Below, piece by piece: positions 17,720 through 26,969 of a stretch of DNA of 64,000 bases. The stretch is taken from assembly GCF_018398335.1 (NCBI RefSeq), contig NZ_JAHBRX010000002.1, positions 434,001 through 498,000 on the forward strand, read 5' to 3'. The stretch's first letter is position 1, and the number at the start of each line of letters is the position of its first letter. The notes under the pieces are model-generated. The model ran no database searches. It was not told where the DNA came from and saw only the letters and a list, made by a program, of their open reading frames with translations. The position numbers and the translations under genes were made by a program. This DNA is from Chelatococcus sp. HY11 (GTDB lineage Bacteria > Pseudomonadota > Alphaproteobacteria > Rhizobiales > Beijerinckiaceae).

Positions 17720-18991
17720 ATGCCTAGGAAGAACGACGAAGGGCATATCCATTCTCGCCGTACCATCTTGAAGCTGGCGGCTGCCCTGAGCCTCAGCCCT
17801 CTCGCGGTCCAAAAGGCGTTCGCGCTGGACGGACAGCTGCGCGTCTATGCCAACAGCTCGCTGCGTGCCGGCGTGCAAGCCGTCGCAAAGGCCTTCGTTG
17901 CCAAAAATTCCGGCGTCAACGTGCGGACCGAGTTCGCCAATACCGACCAGATCCAGACCACGACGCGCGTGCAGCTTGGCGCGGGAACGGCACCGGACGT
18001 TATCACCGTGTGGCCCGGCAGCGGTAACCCCCTCTCCGTCGGCCAGATCGCGCCTGCCGGCTATCTTATGGACCTCACGAGCCAGAACTTCGGCGCGGCC
18101 GTGCCGGAGCTGCTTCAGGAGAGCTTCTTCGTCAACGGTAAGTCCTATTTCCTGCCAACGACGGTCAGCCTCATCGGGACCTATGCCAACCTCAAGGTCG
18201 TCAAGGAGCTCGGCCTAGAGCAGCCCACGACATGGAGCGAATTTCTCGCCTTCTGCCAGAAGGTGAAGGACGCGGGCAAGATTCCGCTCGCGCTGGGCAA
18301 TGGCTCGCCCTGGGTTACCCAGCTCGTCACCTATGCTCTCGTCGCCACCACGGGCTTCGCCCGTAATCCCACGCTCGCCGAAGACATGCGCGCTGGCAAG
18401 CTCACCTTCGCCAATTCGGATGGCTGGCGGGAGGCGCTTGAAAAATACATGGAGTTGAACAAGCGCGGTTTCTTCAACCCCAATCCGAACGGCACCTCCT
18501 ATGACGAGGCGTTGCAAATGGTCGGCAGCGGCGAGGCCGCCATGTCGATCCTGACGTCCCCCAGCACCAAGGGCATCCTGAATTTCGCGGGACACCGCGA
18601 CTTCATCATCTGGCCGACACCTGCGACTGATAATCCGCAGGAGACCCGGGTGCCGTCGAGCCTCGGCAACAGTCTCGGCATCAATGCCAAGACGCGGAAC
18701 CCCGAGGCGGCCCTCGCCTTTCTCAAGTTCATGGGCTCACCTGAGATGCTGAGCCTGATGGGGAGCGAGCTCGACCTGCCCGTTCTCGGCAAGGACGTGA
18801 CGTACGATCCGATCTTCACAGACGTCATGCAGATGGTGAACAGCGGCAAGATCGCGATGTTCATGGACAATAAGTGGCCGAACGCGCGTGTGCAGCAAAC
18901 CCATTTCAGCGGCATCCAGGAGCTCTTTGCGGGCTCGGCCACCATCGCCGACGTCCTGAAGCGCATGGACCAGGCTTACCAGTCAGGCTGA
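17720..18991 (+). CDS. Extracellular solute-binding protein, CUT1 sugar importer (rhamnoside locus)
   Basis: The 423-residue precursor has a Tat-like signal, SRRTILK at residues 12-18, then a hydrophobic stretch ending AFA near residue 36. The mature part matches family 1 sugar-binding proteins, with GTAPDVITVWPGSG and a C-terminal VLKRMDQAY. It would capture an oligosaccharide or glycoside in the periplasm and deliver it to the two permeases downstream. ATG at 17720 has GGGAGG upstream. Flanking GH106 genes suggest rhamnose-containing ligands. The ATPase partner is not in the operon. Confidence 0.88.
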   Translation: MPRKNDEGHIHSRRTILKLAAALSLSPLAVQKAFALDGQLRVYANSSLRAGVQAVAKAFVAKNSGVNVRTEFANTDQIQTTTRVQLGAGTAPDVITVWPGSGNPLSVGQIAPAGYLMDLTSQNFGAAVPELLQESFFVNGKSYFLPTTVSLIGTYANLKVVKELGLEQPTTWSEFLAFCQKVKDAGKIPLALGNGSPWVTQLVTYALVATTGFARNPTLAEDMRAGKLTFANSDGWREALEKYMELNKRGFFNPNPNGTSYDEALQMVGSGEAAMSILTSPSTKGILNFAGHRDFIIWPTPATDNPQETRVPSSLGNSLGINAKTRNPEAALAFLKFMGSPEMLSLMGSELDLPVLGKDVTYDPIFTDVMQMVNSGKIAMFMDNKWPNARVQQTHFSGIQELFAGSATIADVLKRMDQAYQSG

Positions 18992-19061
18992 GGGTCATGA
19001 TCCCTCCTCCGCAATGAGGCGTCGTGACGCCTGACCTGTCTCATGAAAGGCGGCTATTCCC

Positions 19062-20009
19062 ATGAGCAGCATCGCCGACACCGCTGATTTCCCAACGAAG
19101 ACGCCAAGCATGCGAAAAACGTGGAATTTCGGTGGTCTGTTCAATGCCGGATTGAGCTGGTGGTTCGTTATCCCCGCTCTGATGCTCTATTGCCTGATCA
19201 TCGTCTATCCGATGCTGTCCGGCACAGGATATGCGTTCACCAACTGGAATGGTCTCACACCCGACTATAGTTATGTCGGTTTCGCCAATTTCCAGCGCAT
19301 GTTCGGCGACCCACAGGCGATGTCCGCTATCAGCACCACGCTGATCATGGCCTTCGCCTTGGTCGCGGGCAAAATCATCGTCGGGCTTCTTCTCGCACTC
19401 GCGCTCGACAGCGAAATAAAGAGCAGGAACTTCCTGCGCATGATCTTCTTCATGCCGGTCGTTCTCACGCCCGTGATCATGTCCTTTTCGTGGAAATATA
19501 TTTTCTCCACGACAGGGGCACTTAATCAGATCATCAAACTGATCGGGCCGCCAAGCTGGGCCCAGCAATGGCTCGGTGAACCGACGCTCGCCCTGTTTTC
19601 TGTCATCTTCGTCACCGGTTGGGGCTCGGTGGGCCTCGCCATGGTCATCTTCCTCGCTGGCCTGCAGGGCGTGCCGAAGGAGTTGATCGAGGCCGCGAAG
19701 ATCGACGGCGCCTCAAGTTCGGCGCGGCTGCGCTACATCATCCTGCCGCTGCTCGCGCCGGCCATGACAGTCAATGTGGTCATCGGCCTTGTCCAGGGCC
19801 TCAAATTCTTCGACCAGATCTATGTATTGACTGGCGGTGGTCCGGGCTATGCAACGGAAACCCTATCCACCATCATCTACAAGACAAGCTTCCAGTTTGG
19901 CGAATACGGCTATGGGTCAGCGACTGCTCTTGTTTTCGCCCTTCTCGTCGCCGCCATCGTCTTCGCTGCCACGCATATTCTGAGACGCAGGGAGATCCCC
20001 AGTGGATGA
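19062..20009 (+). CDS. ABC sugar permease, MalF/UgpA type
   Basis: The 315-residue membrane protein has six predicted membrane helices, the first at about 28-50, and the cytoplasmic EAA loop EAAKIDGASSSARLRYIILP that contacts the ATPase. It follows the binding protein by 70 bases and overlaps the next permease by 8 bases. It forms half of the channel of the CUT1 importer. There is no long periplasmic insert as in MalF, so it is closer to UgpA-type permeases. Confidence 0.9.
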   Translation: MSSIADTADFPTKTPSMRKTWNFGGLFNAGLSWWFVIPALMLYCLIIVYPMLSGTGYAFTNWNGLTPDYSYVGFANFQRMFGDPQAMSAISTTLIMAFALVAGKIIVGLLLALALDSEIKSRNFLRMIFFMPVVLTPVIMSFSWKYIFSTTGALNQIIKLIGPPSWAQQWLGEPTLALFSVIFVTGWGSVGLAMVIFLAGLQGVPKELIEAAKIDGASSSARLRYIILPLLAPAMTVNVVIGLVQGLKFFDQIYVLTGGGPGYATETLSTIIYKTSFQFGEYGYGSATALVFALLVAAIVFAATHILRRREIPSG

Positions 20010-20832
20010 CCGCCGCTATACATTCGGGACCTTCGCGCTCGAAGTGGCGATGATCGCCCTCGCGGCAGTCTTCGCCTTTCCGATCTACATTCTTGTGGTC
20101 CTCGCATTCAAATCGCAGGCGGAGTGGCGCGAGGCGCCGCTGTCTCCGCCAAGCGATCCCTATCTCGGGAACTTCCAGACCGCCTGGCACGACGCCTATC
20201 TCGCCGACGCGCTCATATCGAGCGTCACGGTCGTCGCCGGCAGCCTCGTCGTCCTTGTCGCGGTCGGATCGCTTGCCGCCTATTTCGTGGCGCGATGCAA
20301 GCCGCGGCTCGGCTATGGGCTTTATCTCTTCTTCCTGACCGGCTTGATCCTGCCTTTCCAGCTTGCGCTCATTCCGCTCTATCAGCTGATGCGCGACATG
20401 GGTCTGCTGGGTTCACCGCTGTCGCTCATCCTGTTCTATTCCGGGCTGCAGCTGCCCTTCACCATCTTCCTCTATGCCGGGTTCATCAGGACCATTCCAA
20501 GGACCTATGAGGAGGCCGCCCGGATCGATGGCGCGAGCGATCTCGTCGCCTTCATCCACATCATCCTGCCGATGTTGCGGCCGATCACCGGCACGGTGCT
20601 GATCCTCAACGGCGTCTTCATCTGGAACGACTTCATGACGCCGCTCCTCTATCTCAGCGGTTCGAGCTGGGCGACGGTGCCGGTCGCGATCTATGCCTTC
20701 GTCGACCAATACGTGACGCAATGGGGCATCGTCTTCGCCGCGCTTCTCATCGGCATCGCTCCGGTTATGCTGGCCTTCCTCTTCCTGCAGAGGAACATGA
20801 TCAAGGGCTTCGCCAGCGGCATCAAAGGTTAG
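20002..20832 (+). CDS. ABC sugar permease, MalG/UgpE type
   Basis: The 276-residue protein has six predicted helices and the EAA loop EAARIDGASDLVAFIHIILP. The start is a GTG at 20002 inside the end of the upstream permease, with AGGGAGA just before it, so the two are translationally coupled. It ends with the IKGFASGIKG tail common in MalG-type proteins. It completes the CUT1 channel. The gene is followed by a large palindromic repeat rather than by an ATPase gene. Confidence 0.9.
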   Translation: MDDRRYTFGTFALEVAMIALAAVFAFPIYILVVLAFKSQAEWREAPLSPPSDPYLGNFQTAWHDAYLADALISSVTVVAGSLVVLVAVGSLAAYFVARCKPRLGYGLYLFFLTGLILPFQLALIPLYQLMRDMGLLGSPLSLILFYSGLQLPFTIFLYAGFIRTIPRTYEEAARIDGASDLVAFIHIILPMLRPITGTVLILNGVFIWNDFMTPLLYLSGSSWATVPVAIYAFVDQYVTQWGIVFAALLIGIAPVMLAFLFLQRNMIKGFASGIKG

Positions 20833-20837
20833 GATCG

Positions 20838-20977
20838 ATCGACATTCAGGGATGGCCCAAGAGATACCATTGTCATCACCGGGCTTGTCCCGGTGATCCC
20901 GACCGGAAAGGCGCTTCCATTCATCGAGATGGCCGGGACAAGCCCGGCCATGACAGCTGACAGCGCTGAATGTCGAT
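20838..20977. repeat. Large nested palindromic element between permease and second GH106 gene
   Basis: A 12-bp outer inverted repeat (ATCGACATTCAG at 20838-20849, complement at 20966-20977) encloses two inner parts: CACCGGGCTTGTCCCGGTG near 20877-20895 and GGCCGGGACAAGCCCGGCC at 20931-20949, with TGTCAT and ATGACA at the inner ends. The layout resembles palindromic repeats of Hyphomicrobiales. It falls inside an apparent N-terminal extension of the GH106 frame, which is therefore not coding. The region 20833-21135 holds nothing else recognisable. Confidence 0.65.
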
Positions 20978-21135
20978 TGGTCCTAGAACACCCGGACCGC
21001 GCGGATCCGCGCCAATATTTCGCAAGAGTTCACAAGAGTTCGATTGCAACGTCGGAATTCCGGAACGGCATGCGCTCCGCACGATCGCGGCACGATGACG
21101 CGCGCCGTCACGGACGATCAGGGAAGGAAACGGAT

Positions 21136-24100
21136 ATGTCGGAAACCGCTCGCGCAACACGCAGCGAACTGGAAGCTGGCTTTATCACGCCGCCCAACGC
21201 CGCCAGGCCGCGCGTGTGGTGGCACTGGATGAACGGCAACATCGCGAAAGAGGGCATTAAGCTCGATCTTGAATGGATGAACCGTGTCGGTATCGGCGGC
21301 TTCCAGATGTTCGATGCCGGCTGGAACACACCGCAGGTAGTGCCCGAGCGCCTGACCTACATGACCGCGCCATGGAAGGACGCGCTGAAATATGCGGTCG
21401 ATCTCGGCCGTGAATTCGGCTTCGAGATGGCGATCGCCGGCTCGCCGGGCTGGAGTGAGACAGGCGGCCCCTGGGTCAGCCCAGACCAGGCCATGAAAAA
21501 GCTGGTCTGGAGCGAGACCATCGTCAGGGGTGGCGACGCAGCGCCCGCTCTGCCCCCTCCCCATGACGTGGCCGGCACCTTCCAGAACTTTCCCAATGCC
21601 GGCCATGTCGGCTCCCTCGGCACCCAGGGACCAAAGCCGCTCGACCCGTTCTATCGCGACGTCCGCGTCGTTGCCTTTCCTCTCCCCGCCTGTGAGCACG
21701 ACGCATTGCCTACTCCAGCGGTGACATCGAGCGCCGGTGCCGTCGATCCCGCTATTCTCTCCGACAACGACTATGTCAGCGCTGTCGATCTGCCGATCGT
21801 GCCCGGCGAGCCTCATGCCACTATCCAGTTCGACTTCGGCTCAGCCCAGACCATCCGCTCCCTCAGCGTCGCGGTGGCGCCGGACAACTGGGCCAAGCCC
21901 AAGGTGCGGCGGCAGGCGCCGCCTCTCGGCACTCTCGAGGCAAGCGACGACGGCGTCACGTTCCATCCCGTCGCCGAGGTTCCCGGCTACGAGCTCGGGC
22001 GCAGTTCCGCACCGCAGCACACACTCTCGATTGCGCCGACGACGGCGCGCTTCTTCCGGGTGAACTTCACCAATCCGCCGGAGGCGCTCGATTTCCGAGC
22101 CTCGCCTTTCCGTTTCAATGAGCGGCCCAATGCCCACCGCGTCAGCCAGCTGGTGTTGCGCGGCGGGGCACGCATCAACCGCTTCGAGGAGAAAGCGGGC
22201 TTCGGCACCCTGAACGACTTCTATGCCTTTCCCAGCCATCCCGCCTCGCCGGACGCGATCGTCAACGCAGCCGATGTCATTGACCTGACGGATCGTTTCA
22301 CGCCTGAGACGGCCGCGCTCGACTGGACCGCGCCGGACGGTCAATGGGTCGTGCTGCGCGTCGGCTATTCGCTGGTCGGCACCAAGAACCATCCGGCCTC
22401 ACCGGAGGCGACGGGCCTTGAAGTGGACAAGCTCAACCGGACCCATGTGAAGGCCTATCTCGACACGTATCTCGCGCAATATGCCGATGCCTCCGGCGCG
22501 CCTTTGGGCAAGCACGGCATTGCCGCCATGATCACCGACAGCTGGGAGGCTGGCACCCAGAACTGGACGGAGGACATGCCGGCCCTCTTCGCGGCGGAGT
22601 GCGGCTATCCGCTGCTGCCGTTCATGCCGGCCCTGTTCGGCTATGTGGTCGACGGCGTGGCGGAATCGGAGGGGTTCCTCTGGGACTTCCGCCGGGCCAT
22701 CGGCGACCTCGTGGTCAAGAACCATTACGGCGAGATCGCCGACACCCTCCATGCCCACGGCATGCTGCATTATTGCGAATCCATGGAGCGGGAACGCCCG
22801 ACCATCGGCGACGGCATGGCCTTCAAGGAGCGCTCCGACGTGCCGATGGGCGCCTTTTGGGTGCGGCGCGAGCACGGCGAGGACATCCCGAACTACGGCG
22901 TCGACCTGCAGGAGACGGCCTCGGTCGCGCATCTCTACGGCCAGAACCTCGTCGCGGCCGAGGCGATGACCACCAACGGCGATCTCAGCGGCTGGAGCGA
23001 CAGCCCCCGCTCGCTGAAGCCTGTCGCCGACGAGATGATGGCGCTCGGCGTCAACCGCTTCGTCATCCATACCTCCGTGCACCAGCCGCTGGCGGATGCG
23101 GCGCCCGGCCTCACGCTCGGCCCCTACGGCCAGCACTTTAACCGCAATGACACCTGGGCGGAGCCTGCGGGGCAGGCCTGGGTCAGCTATCTCGCGCGTT
23201 GCTCACACCTCCTTCAGGCGGGCTGCTTCGCCGCCGACATTGCCTATTTCTATGGGCAGGAGGCGCCCATCACCGGCCTTTACGCCCACGACAAGTTCAC
23301 GGATATGCCCGAGGGCTACGCCTTTGACTTCGTGAACGACAACGCCCTGCTCGATCTCTTCTCCGTCGAGGACGGCAGGCTCACGACGCCGAGCGGCATG
23401 CGCTATCGCGTGCTTTATCTCGGTGGCAACAGCTTGGCGCTGACCCTGCCGGTGCTCAAGAAGCTGAAGACGCTTATCACCGCCGGCGCCACCGTCATCG
23501 GCGAGCGTCCGCGCTTCACGCCAAGCCAGGCCGACGATCGCGAGGCCTTCGCCGCGCTGGTCAGCGAGCTATGGGGCGATCACGAGACACGCGGCCTGCG
23601 CGGTATCGGCCGGGGACGCCTCTATCAGGGCCGCAGATTGCCGCAAGCCCTGGCCGCGCTCGGCCTTCACCCGGACTTCGACTACACGCGCGCCGATCCG
23701 GCGCACAAGCTCCTGTTCGTGCACCGGCAAACGCCCGATCTCGACATCTATTTCGTCAATAGCCGCGTCGCGACCGATGCGACCTTCGACCTCAGTCTCA
23801 GGGTCAGTCGTGGCTCAGCCGAAATCTGGCATCCCGAAACCGGACGCATCACACCGGTCCACGCCCACACTGAAGGCGACCGCACGGTCGTTCCGCTCAC
23901 CTTGCGGCCAAGGGAGACCGTCTTCGTGGTGCTGAGCAATGGCCGCGCCCGTACGGCCCCGGCCTCCGCGCCGACGCTGCGGACGCTGTTCGAGCTCGCG
24001 GGCGAATGGAACCTGCGCTTCCAGCCGAAGCGCGGCGCGCCCGCCGAGGCGACGTTCGCGCATCTCGAAGCCTGGAATGAAAGCACGGATGCCGGCATCC

Positions 24101-24477
24101 GCCACTTCTCCGGCACCGCTACCTATGCAAAACGCTTCGCCTTGCCGCAAGGCGCCCGGCAGCACGGCGAGCGGCTGATCCTCGATCTCGGCAGCGTTCG
24201 CGAGATCGCCGCCGTCCGTCTCAATGGCAAGCCGGTCGGCCTGCGCTGGGCCGAACCCTACGAGGTCGATATCACCGACCATGTCCGCGACGGCGACAAT
24301 GATCTCGAGGTCGATGTCACCAATCTCTGGGTCAACCGGATGATCGGCGACGAAATCGCTAAGGAGACGGGCGAAACCATCAGCTTCACGGTCTTCCCCG
24401 TGTATCGGAAGGATTCGCCGCTCCTGCCCTCGGGCCTCCTCGGCCCGGTGCGCATAAAAGTCCTGTCTTCCCGCTGA
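21136..24477 (+). CDS. GH106-type glycoside hydrolase, probable alpha-L-rhamnosidase (second copy)
   Basis: The 1113-residue protein begins with GFITPP, RVWWHWMNGN (26-35) and GIGGFQMFD, the same N-terminal pattern as the 884-residue copy at 14.7 kb. It contains an inserted carbohydrate-binding-like sandwich at about 210-320 and ends with a beta-sandwich (IAAVRLNGKPVGLRWAEPYE near residue 1030). The ATG at 21136 has GGGAAGGAAA upstream; a longer frame from 20893 reads through a palindromic repeat and is rejected. No signal peptide is visible, so it should work on imported substrates. Its length and the extra domain suggest a different linkage preference from the first copy. Confidence 0.83.
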   Translation: MSETARATRSELEAGFITPPNAARPRVWWHWMNGNIAKEGIKLDLEWMNRVGIGGFQMFDAGWNTPQVVPERLTYMTAPWKDALKYAVDLGREFGFEMAIAGSPGWSETGGPWVSPDQAMKKLVWSETIVRGGDAAPALPPPHDVAGTFQNFPNAGHVGSLGTQGPKPLDPFYRDVRVVAFPLPACEHDALPTPAVTSSAGAVDPAILSDNDYVSAVDLPIVPGEPHATIQFDFGSAQTIRSLSVAVAPDNWAKPKVRRQAPPLGTLEASDDGVTFHPVAEVPGYELGRSSAPQHTLSIAPTTARFFRVNFTNPPEALDFRASPFRFNERPNAHRVSQLVLRGGARINRFEEKAGFGTLNDFYAFPSHPASPDAIVNAADVIDLTDRFTPETAALDWTAPDGQWVVLRVGYSLVGTKNHPASPEATGLEVDKLNRTHVKAYLDTYLAQYADASGAPLGKHGIAAMITDSWEAGTQNWTEDMPALFAAECGYPLLPFMPALFGYVVDGVAESEGFLWDFRRAIGDLVVKNHYGEIADTLHAHGMLHYCESMERERPTIGDGMAFKERSDVPMGAFWVRREHGEDIPNYGVDLQETASVAHLYGQNLVAAEAMTTNGDLSGWSDSPRSLKPVADEMMALGVNRFVIHTSVHQPLADAAPGLTLGPYGQHFNRNDTWAEPAGQAWVSYLARCSHLLQAGCFAADIAYFYGQEAPITGLYAHDKFTDMPEGYAFDFVNDNALLDLFSVEDGRLTTPSGMRYRVLYLGGNSLALTLPVLKKLKTLITAGATVIGERPRFTPSQADDREAFAALVSELWGDHETRGLRGIGRGRLYQGRRLPQALAALGLHPDFDYTRADPAHKLLFVHRQTPDLDIYFVNSRVATDATFDLSLRVSRGSAEIWHPETGRITPVHAHTEGDRTVVPLTLRPRETVFVVLSNGRARTAPASAPTLRTLFELAGEWNLRFQPKRGAPAEATFAHLEAWNESTDAGIRHFSGTATYAKRFALPQGARQHGERLILDLGSVREIAAVRLNGKPVGLRWAEPYEVDITDHVRDGDNDLEVDVTNLWVNRMIGDEIAKETGETISFTVFPVYRKDSPLLPSGLLGPVRIKVLSSR

Positions 24478-24487
24478 CAGCAACGAC

Positions 24488-24520
24488 GGCAGCGCCCGCG
24501 GAGGATCTCCGCGGGCTGCC
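24488..24520. terminator. Bidirectional terminator hairpin
   Basis: A perfect 10-bp stem (GCCCGCGGAG at 24494-24503 with its complement at 24507-24516) with a GAT loop is extended by GGCA/TGCC arms. It sits between the convergent second GH106 gene and the hydantoinase A gene. No T-run follows on either strand. Confidence 0.6.
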
Positions 24521-24529
24521 GGCCAGGCG

Positions 24530-26608
24530 TCATCCGGCGCTGCGTTCCGTGATGATCAGGTTGCCATGGGAATCCATGCGGCAGACTTGCCCGGGCAAGA
24601 GGAAGGTGGTCGCGTCCATCTGCTCGACGATGGCAGGCCCGGCGATGACGCCGCCTATCGGCAGTCGGCTGCGGTCGTAGACGTCGCAGGCCAGCCATTC
24701 GCCGGAATGGTAGACTTTCTGGCTGCCGGAACGCGCGTCGTCCACGCTTGCGCCGGCCTCGATCGGCGCGGCCTGCGGCTTTGCCAGCCGGCCGGTCGCG
24801 TTGACACGCACCCCCGTGAGTTCGACTGGGGCATCCTTCTGGTCGAAGGTGTAGAGACGCCTGTGCAGCGCGTGGAAGGCGTCGATCGCCCTGGCGAGCG
24901 CATCCTGCGAGACGGCTTCCCCCTGCCATGGCACGTCGAGCTCATAGCCCTGGTTCTCATAACGAAAACTCACGAAACGGCTGATCTCCTGCCCTTCGGG
25001 TGCGATCCCCTCCGCGTCGAGCCAGTCGCGTGCGCGCTGCCCCAGTTCCCGGAACAACTGGTCGAGACGCGAGAGATCGCCATAGGGAGGCCGCAGCAGC
25101 AGCGTGCGGCTGAAGTCGCTCTTGAGATCGGCGATCAGCAGGCCCTTGCTCGACAGCACGCCGCAACCAAGCCCGACGATGGTGGATTTCATGCCTAGCA
25201 GGCGCGCGATGAAGCCGCCATGCAGCGGGCCGGCTCCGCCAAATGGCACCAGCGCGAAATCCTTGGGATCATGACCGCGCTCCACCGACACAACACGGAT
25301 CGCGCCAATCATGTTGTTGTTCGCCACGTCGATGATGCCGCGTGCCGTGTCATGGAGGCTCGTGCCGAGCGCACGCGCGACCCTTTCGACCGCGCGCGAA
25401 GCGGCATCGATGTCGAGCGACATCGCGCCGTGCAGAAGCCGCTCCGGCAGATGCCCGAGGACAAGATGGGCATCCGTCACGGTCGGTTCGGTGCCGCCGC
25501 GTCCATAACAGGCGGGGCCGGGTTGCGCGCCAGCGCTGGCGGGGCCAACGGCGAGCCCGCCATCCGACACCCGCGCGATGGAACCGCCGCCCGCGCCGAT
25601 GGTGTGAATGGCGATCATCGGCAGATGTACCGGCCACTGGCCGACGGTGCCCTCTGACGTAATGGCGGGCCGCTCGCCCTCGATGAGACAGATATCCGCC
25701 GATGTGCCGCCGATATCGAGCGTGATGAGCTTGCTCTCGCCGGCGAGATTACCGATATGCTGGGCGCCGATGACGCCGGCCGCCGGGCCGGACAGCGCCG
25801 TCTGGATCGGCTCGTGCCGAATGGTATCGACGCCGGTGACGCCGCCGTTCGACTTCACGAGCAGAAGGCGCGCCGTGTCTATGCCTTCGTCGCGGAGCCT
25901 CGCCTCCAGACGCCCGACGTAGTCGGATATCAGCGGCATCACATAGGCGTTGAGCGCGGTCGTCATGCTGCGTTCGAACTCCCGGAAAGTCGGCAGCACT
26001 TCGCTTGAGAGCGAGATCTGCGCGTCCGGAATTTCCGCGACGAGGATATCCCGCGTGCGCTCTTCATGCGCGCCGCTGGCATAGGCGTGCAGGTAGCACA
26101 CCGCGATGGAGCGGATGCCTTTCGCGTGGATCTTCCTCGCCGCAGCCCGGATCTCATCCTCGGCGAGCGGCTCGATCTCCGCGCCGTTGAAATCGATGCG
26201 GCCAGCGACTTCGAAGATCCGCTGCGGCGGGATGGGCCGAGTCGGCTTCACCCACGAGAACATGTTGGCGGAACGCGGAATGTCGTGCCGCCCAATCTCC
26301 AGCACATGTTTGAAGCCACGCGTCGTGATGAGCGCGCAATCGGCGCCGCGCATCTCAAGGATGGCATTCGTCGCAACCGTCGTGCCGTGGAAGACGTGGC
26401 TCACCTCGCTAGCTGGCGCGCCGGCCAGGGCGAGCACCTTCTTCACGCCATCGATGAAGCCGCGCGATGGATCATCGGGCGTCGAGGGCACCTTGGCCTT
26501 CCACTCCCTGCCATCGGCGCGATCCACCAGGGAAACATCGGTGAAAGTGCCGCCGGTATCGATGCCGAGCGAAAGTGTCCGGCGGGTTCGTTCTTGATGG
26601 AGGGACAT
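24530..26608 (-). CDS. hyuA: Hydantoinase/oxoprolinase family protein, subunit A
   Basis: The 692-residue protein matches HyuA/HydA subunits, with the N-terminal ATP-binding motif GIDTGGTFTDVSLVD (about 15-29), HGTTVATNAI and LDIGGTSADICLI, all parts of an actin-like ATPase fold. With subunit B it would hydrolyse a cyclic amide (hydantoin, 5-oxoproline) or carboxylate a ketone in an ATP-driven way. It is the last gene of the minus-strand run starting at 33.0 kb, but a 361-base gap with palindromes separates it from the hydrolase gene before it. The true substrate is not inferable. Length is typical. Confidence 0.9.
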   Translation of the reverse strand: MSLHQERTRRTLSLGIDTGGTFTDVSLVDRADGREWKAKVPSTPDDPSRGFIDGVKKVLALAGAPASEVSHVFHGTTVATNAILEMRGADCALITTRGFKHVLEIGRHDIPRSANMFSWVKPTRPIPPQRIFEVAGRIDFNGAEIEPLAEDEIRAAARKIHAKGIRSIAVCYLHAYASGAHEERTRDILVAEIPDAQISLSSEVLPTFREFERSMTTALNAYVMPLISDYVGRLEARLRDEGIDTARLLLVKSNGGVTGVDTIRHEPIQTALSGPAAGVIGAQHIGNLAGESKLITLDIGGTSADICLIEGERPAITSEGTVGQWPVHLPMIAIHTIGAGGGSIARVSDGGLAVGPASAGAQPGPACYGRGGTEPTVTDAHLVLGHLPERLLHGAMSLDIDAASRAVERVARALGTSLHDTARGIIDVANNNMIGAIRVVSVERGHDPKDFALVPFGGAGPLHGGFIARLLGMKSTIVGLGCGVLSSKGLLIADLKSDFSRTLLLRPPYGDLSRLDQLFRELGQRARDWLDAEGIAPEGQEISRFVSFRYENQGYELDVPWQGEAVSQDALARAIDAFHALHRRLYTFDQKDAPVELTGVRVNATGRLAKPQAAPIEAGASVDDARSGSQKVYHSGEWLACDVYDRSRLPIGGVIAGPAIVEQMDATTFLLPGQVCRMDSHGNLIITERSAG

Positions 26609-26969
26609 CGGATGACCTATGGGGATGACCTATGACAAATCATGTTCGTCCTGAGAAGCGGACCGAACCGCTTCCCTGGGCCTGCTGGCGCAATACGATG
26701 GCGTTCCGGCCCGTGGGATCGTCCACCCACGGAGGGGGTTAAAGCGGTTTCCGATCAATGTGAAACGCCTGATCCACCGACGTCATCCCCGGCCTCGTGC
26801 CGGGGATCCCGGTCGGAAATGCGCGGCCCCTTACTGATCGGGATGGCCAAGGAACTCGGCTGTTGCCGAGTTCCGCAGTGGACAAGCTGAAGTCGGGCAA
26901 GCCCGACTTCAGGGATGAACCCGGCCATAACGGCGAAGTTCGAGCGCTTCAATGAACTCGGAAATCGCC
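26609..26969. other. Gene-free gap with stacked palindromes
   Basis: The 361 bases between the alpha/beta hydrolase and hyuA hold no gene. The middle contains three perfect hairpins listed as a repeat. The remaining sequence next to hyuA has no clear promoter, so hyuA may still be read from upstream. Confidence 0.6.
26785..26912. repeat. Three tandem perfect hairpins (palindromic repeat cluster)
   Basis: Hairpin one: ATCCCCGGC, 26785-26793, pairs with 26799-26807. Hairpin two: GGAACTCGGC, 26851-26860, pairs with 26865-26874. Hairpin three: CTGAAGTCGGGC, 26887-26898, pairs with 26901-26912 around AA. The GTCATCCCCGG start and the CCGGCCAT end resemble the elements at 14.67 and 20.84 kb, so this is probably a composite interspersed repeat that may attenuate or protect the transcript before hyuA. 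Confidence 0.65.

Noticed and set aside
20893-21135. N-terminal extension of the second GH106 frame
   Set aside because: It reads through the palindromic repeat; a good ribosome site precedes the ATG at 21136.
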